Source of the DNA: Flavobacteriales bacterium
Lineage (GTDB): Bacteria; Bacteroidota; Bacteroidia; NS11-12g; UBA9320
Assembly (NCBI GenBank): GCA_020635355.1
Contig: JACJZW010000012.1
Coordinates: 1-64,000, forward strand
Length of the DNA: 64,000 nt
Direction: 5' to 3'
Positions within the stretch are counted from its first letter, which is position 1, and each line of letters starts with the position of its first letter. Shown piece by piece: positions 61,834-64,000 of this stretch. The position numbers and the translations under genes are program-made. Under the pieces are notes generated by a model. It was given only the letters and a program-made list of their open reading frames with translations, did not search any database and was not told the DNA's origin.

Positions 61834-63064
61834 TGGAGAGGGTATCCAGAATAATTTGAACGGTTTGTGCTTTCGAACCAGTTCGTTCCTGAACGTAGTT
61901 CCTCGCTTTATTACCGGAAGATTGACGCAGAGTGGCGTCTTCTATCAAGGAAATCAATTCTTTTTGTAATTCATCCTCGTTTGAAAACACGTGAAGTGCG
62001 CCTACTTTTTTCAGTCCCATCGCCTCAGGAAAGCGCTGGATATTCGGTCCGGTGAGAATGGGCAATCCAAAGGTGGCGGCTTCCAGTATGTTGTGCAGTC
62101 CTTTGCCAAAGGCACCACCAACCACCGCTACATCAGCCTGGGCATATAATCGAGCCAGTAAGCCAATTTGATCCACGATTAAAACAGAAGATACGGTGTC
62201 GTGATTAGCCGTCCACCTCTGAGGATCAAAGGCTTTGAACTGTTCCATTAATTGATGAATATGCGGTTCAGATACATCATGCGGAACCAATACCAGGTTG
62301 GCGCTGGAGCCCAATGAAGCCCATATCCCGGCTAAAAATCCTTCCTCATCAGGCCAGGAACTTCCCGCAATGATGGTTGGCTTGCCGGTGATAAGTCGGC
62401 GTAGCAAATCACCACCGGTTTCCACGGACTGGCATCGTTCCCACACCCGATCAAATCGCAGATCGGGAGCAACAGTTACATGATTATTAGGAATGCCGTT
62501 TCGATATAAGGTGTGCGCCGATTCATCATTCTGAACGGTGAAGTGATGGATGGATTTTAATGTTTTCAGGAAGATTCTCCCCAAACCGGTGAACGGCCAT
62601 CTTCCGCGTGGAAACAAGGCGTTAATCATGAGAACCGGAATGTCACGCTTCGCGCAAATTCGAATCAGGTTGAACCACAGATCATAGCGCACGAAGACTA
62701 CCGCAGCAGGTTGAAGTTCATTTAAAAAGGAGGTTAGTTTACGCGTCGAGTCAAACGGTAAGTAGCATTTGGCATCTGCTAAGGAGTCAATCCGTGCATA
62801 CTCATATCCGGATGGGGAGAAAAAGCTTACCACCGTATAAAATTGATCGCGAATCCGTGGATCAGCTAAAACAGGTACGGCCATCTCATATTCACCCAGC
62901 GAGGCACAATGAACCAACAGAGTGGGTTTATTGATTGGGCCATTTGAAAGGGGTGGCGCTGACCTTCGGCTCCGAAGAAAATGATCGAGTTTGCGGTTGA
63001 AGATGGCAGCCACCTTCAGGAGGAAAACCCCGATGTGAATGATCAGGTTATAGACCTGCCACAT
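61799..63064 (-). CDS. waaA: 3-deoxy-D-manno-octulosonic acid (Kdo) transferase
   Basis: 421 residues, GT30 enzyme that adds Kdo to lipid A precursor at the inner membrane. N-terminal membrane anchor ('VYNLIIHIGVFLLKVAAIF'), 'LVHCASLGEYEMAVPVL' (the catalytic Glu block), 'VVFVRYDLWFNLIRI' and 'IIAGSSWPDEE', then 'VVGGAFGKGLHNILEAATFG' near the C-terminus. The family is clear; one or two Kdo additions cannot be told from sequence. Confidence 0.94.
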   Translation of the reverse strand: MWQVYNLIIHIGVFLLKVAAIFNRKLDHFLRSRRSAPPLSNGPINKPTLLVHCASLGEYEMAVPVLADPRIRDQFYTVVSFFSPSGYEYARIDSLADAKCYLPFDSTRKLTSFLNELQPAAVVFVRYDLWFNLIRICAKRDIPVLMINALFPRGRWPFTGLGRIFLKTLKSIHHFTVQNDESAHTLYRNGIPNNHVTVAPDLRFDRVWERCQSVETGGDLLRRLITGKPTIIAGSSWPDEEGFLAGIWASLGSSANLVLVPHDVSEPHIHQLMEQFKAFDPQRWTANHDTVSSVLIVDQIGLLARLYAQADVAVVGGAFGKGLHNILEAATFGLPILTGPNIQRFPEAMGLKKVGALHVFSNEDELQKELISLIEDATLRQSSGNKARNYVQERTGSKAQTVQIILDTLSITPDSSNQSKS

Positions 63065-63066
63065 AA

Positions 63067-63852
63067 TTAATCCGTGAAGTACTGCTCTTCCTCCGGGCGC
63101 TTGGTGTATATCGGAAGGGTAATTCCCACGCGTAAGCCGTTCAGAAGATCGGTTCGTTCCGTATTGTCGTGTTCCCGAATATCGAATTGTGTGGTTCGCA
63201 AGCTGGATGTAAACGCCTGTTGAGCCATAAATCCGATGTTGAAATTGATCTGCTTTTTGGGATCCAAATGCTGATAACCAATAAACTGATTAAACATCAA
63301 TCCACCTGAGAGTCGGTCGTACCCTTTTTCATAGTCTCCCGTTACCTGTGGTACCTTGGCAGTAGACGCATACACATCTATGCGGTGGTACATCGCCCCA
63401 ACGCCAACCTGAATCAATATACCTGAGTTCTTGTTGAGTTTGGAAACCGGAAAGAGGCGGCCACCTTCAATAGCCATGCAGTGAACACGCTCATTTAAGC
63501 GGATCACCGAATACAAGCCATCCTGATCAATAATTTCACCGCTGGGACCGGTGAGCGAGTCAAAAATGTCCTGAGCGGCGGGTTGAATGTTCCGGCCGAA
63601 ACCCCATGAGTAGGAACCACCGATCATCCAGCCTTTCTCAAATTTGAATTTGCAGTCGACCCCGATACCGCTGTTCCAACCAAACCGATCAGCCATATCA
63701 GCTCCCGGCACATAAAAACCGTAGTTTACACTGATGAGATAACCCTGTTTGGCCTCGAACGGTTTCTTGACTTTTTGAGCGGATAAATCACCCGATTGAA
63801 TAAAAGCGCAAAGTAGAAGAAGGAGGATTCGTTGAGTGAAATGATTTAACAT
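63067..63852 (-). CDS. Secreted outer-membrane barrel-like protein next to waaA
   Basis: 261 residues. ATG 63852 gives a signal peptide ending 'GDLSAQ', followed by 'FEAKQGYLISVNYGFYVPG' and repeated aromatic strands ('GWMIGGSYSWGFGRNIQP', 'SGILIQVGVGAMYHRIDV', 'LLNGLRVGITLPIYT'). It is a conserved-looking barrel protein of unknown function. The stop is 2 nt before the waaA start codon, so the two are probably one transcript; a link to LPS biogenesis is only suggested by that. Confidence 0.75.
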   Translation of the reverse strand: MLNHFTQRILLLLLCAFIQSGDLSAQKVKKPFEAKQGYLISVNYGFYVPGADMADRFGWNSGIGVDCKFKFEKGWMIGGSYSWGFGRNIQPAAQDIFDSLTGPSGEIIDQDGLYSVIRLNERVHCMAIEGGRLFPVSKLNKNSGILIQVGVGAMYHRIDVYASTAKVPQVTGDYEKGYDRLSGGLMFNQFIGYQHLDPKKQINFNIGFMAQQAFTSSLRTTQFDIREHDNTERTDLLNGLRVGITLPIYTKRPEEEQYFTD

Positions 63853-63906
63853 AATAAAAACGTACGGCAAATAACGCCCATAGCGATGATACGGTAAAGT
63901 TTTGAT

Positions 63907-63914
63907 TAAGTTTG
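63907..63914 (+). promoter_or_regulatory. TAnnTTTG -7 box upstream of aminotransferase
   Basis: TAAGTTTG, 21 nt before the ATG at 63936. Confidence 0.45.
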
Positions 63915-63935
63915 CAGCCCAATAAGGATACCCAG

Positions 63936-64000
63936 ATGAAGATTCAAATGGTCGACCTTCATGGTCAGTACCTTAAAATCAAAAAAGATGTTGATCAGGC
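63936..64000 (+). CDS. DegT/DnrJ/EryC1/StrS-family aminotransferase, cut by window edge
   Basis: Only the first 21 residues are present: 'MKIQMVDLHGQYLKIKKDV'. This closely matches the usual start of PLP-dependent sugar aminotransferases (QMVDLxxQY). They add amino groups to nucleotide-linked ketosugars for cell-surface polysaccharides. The call rests on this short block alone. Confidence 0.7.
   Translation, partial: MKIQMVDLHGQYLKIKKDVDQ

Overview
The window is a gene-dense chromosomal segment from a member of the Bacteroidota. Family-level evidence: DUF4271-hemD and panC/short glgA/DUF4270 clusters, bacillithiol synthase bshA, a split MetH, an HTTM protein, a PG_1098-type THUMP-like methyltransferase, T9SS type A sorting domains on secreted proteins, many '...AQ' signal peptides, and TAnnTTTG -7 promoter boxes. 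Composition looks like mid-40s percent G+C. A marine Flavobacteriia-like lineage is my best guess, but the sequence alone does not fix the family.

Layout. 0-13 kb: left-edge two-component-propeller protein, PBP1C, a radical SAM protein, two tandem beta-barrel paralogues, an EamA exporter, a PAS/DHp/REC protein without kinase catalytic domain, and a PorV/PorQ-like barrel. 13-18.7 kb: accessory zone with a cysteine-repeat lipoprotein, then four unrelated genes each separated by copies of a two-hairpin intergenic repeat, ending at tRNA-Arg(CCT) whose two ends are partly duplicated nearby. 18.7-34 kb: housekeeping and envelope genes (DUF885 lipoprotein, sugar MFS porter, metG, YceI lipoprotein, a 198-bp tandem repeat, oligopeptidase B-like protease, rhomboid, tsaB, Omp85, acyltransferase).

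34.3-39.7 kb: the most interesting locus. It has five secreted proteins in order: an apparently highly expressed small beta-rich subunit, a strong hairpin terminator, an Ig-like chaperone-like protein, an 898-residue usher-like outer-membrane barrel with terminal Ig-like domains, a homologous second subunit, and a third small subunit. I read this as a Bacteroidota surface-fibre assembly operon, analogous to but clearly different from classical chaperone-usher pili. 39.7-64 kb: mostly metabolism (metH N-terminal half, bshA, hemD, purQ, asd, DAHP synthase, glgA, panC, sod, dtd, waaA) mixed with secreted proteins, an Hsp20, a two-TM potassium channel and the start of a DegT-type aminotransferase at the right edge.

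Regulation. At least eight genes carry an exact TAnnTTTG box only 4-6 nt before their start codon, which predicts leaderless or nearly leaderless mRNAs. Strong intrinsic terminators follow several genes, one of them inside the signal-peptide coding region of the next gene. Gene packing is tight, with five convergent pairs overlapping at their 3' ends.
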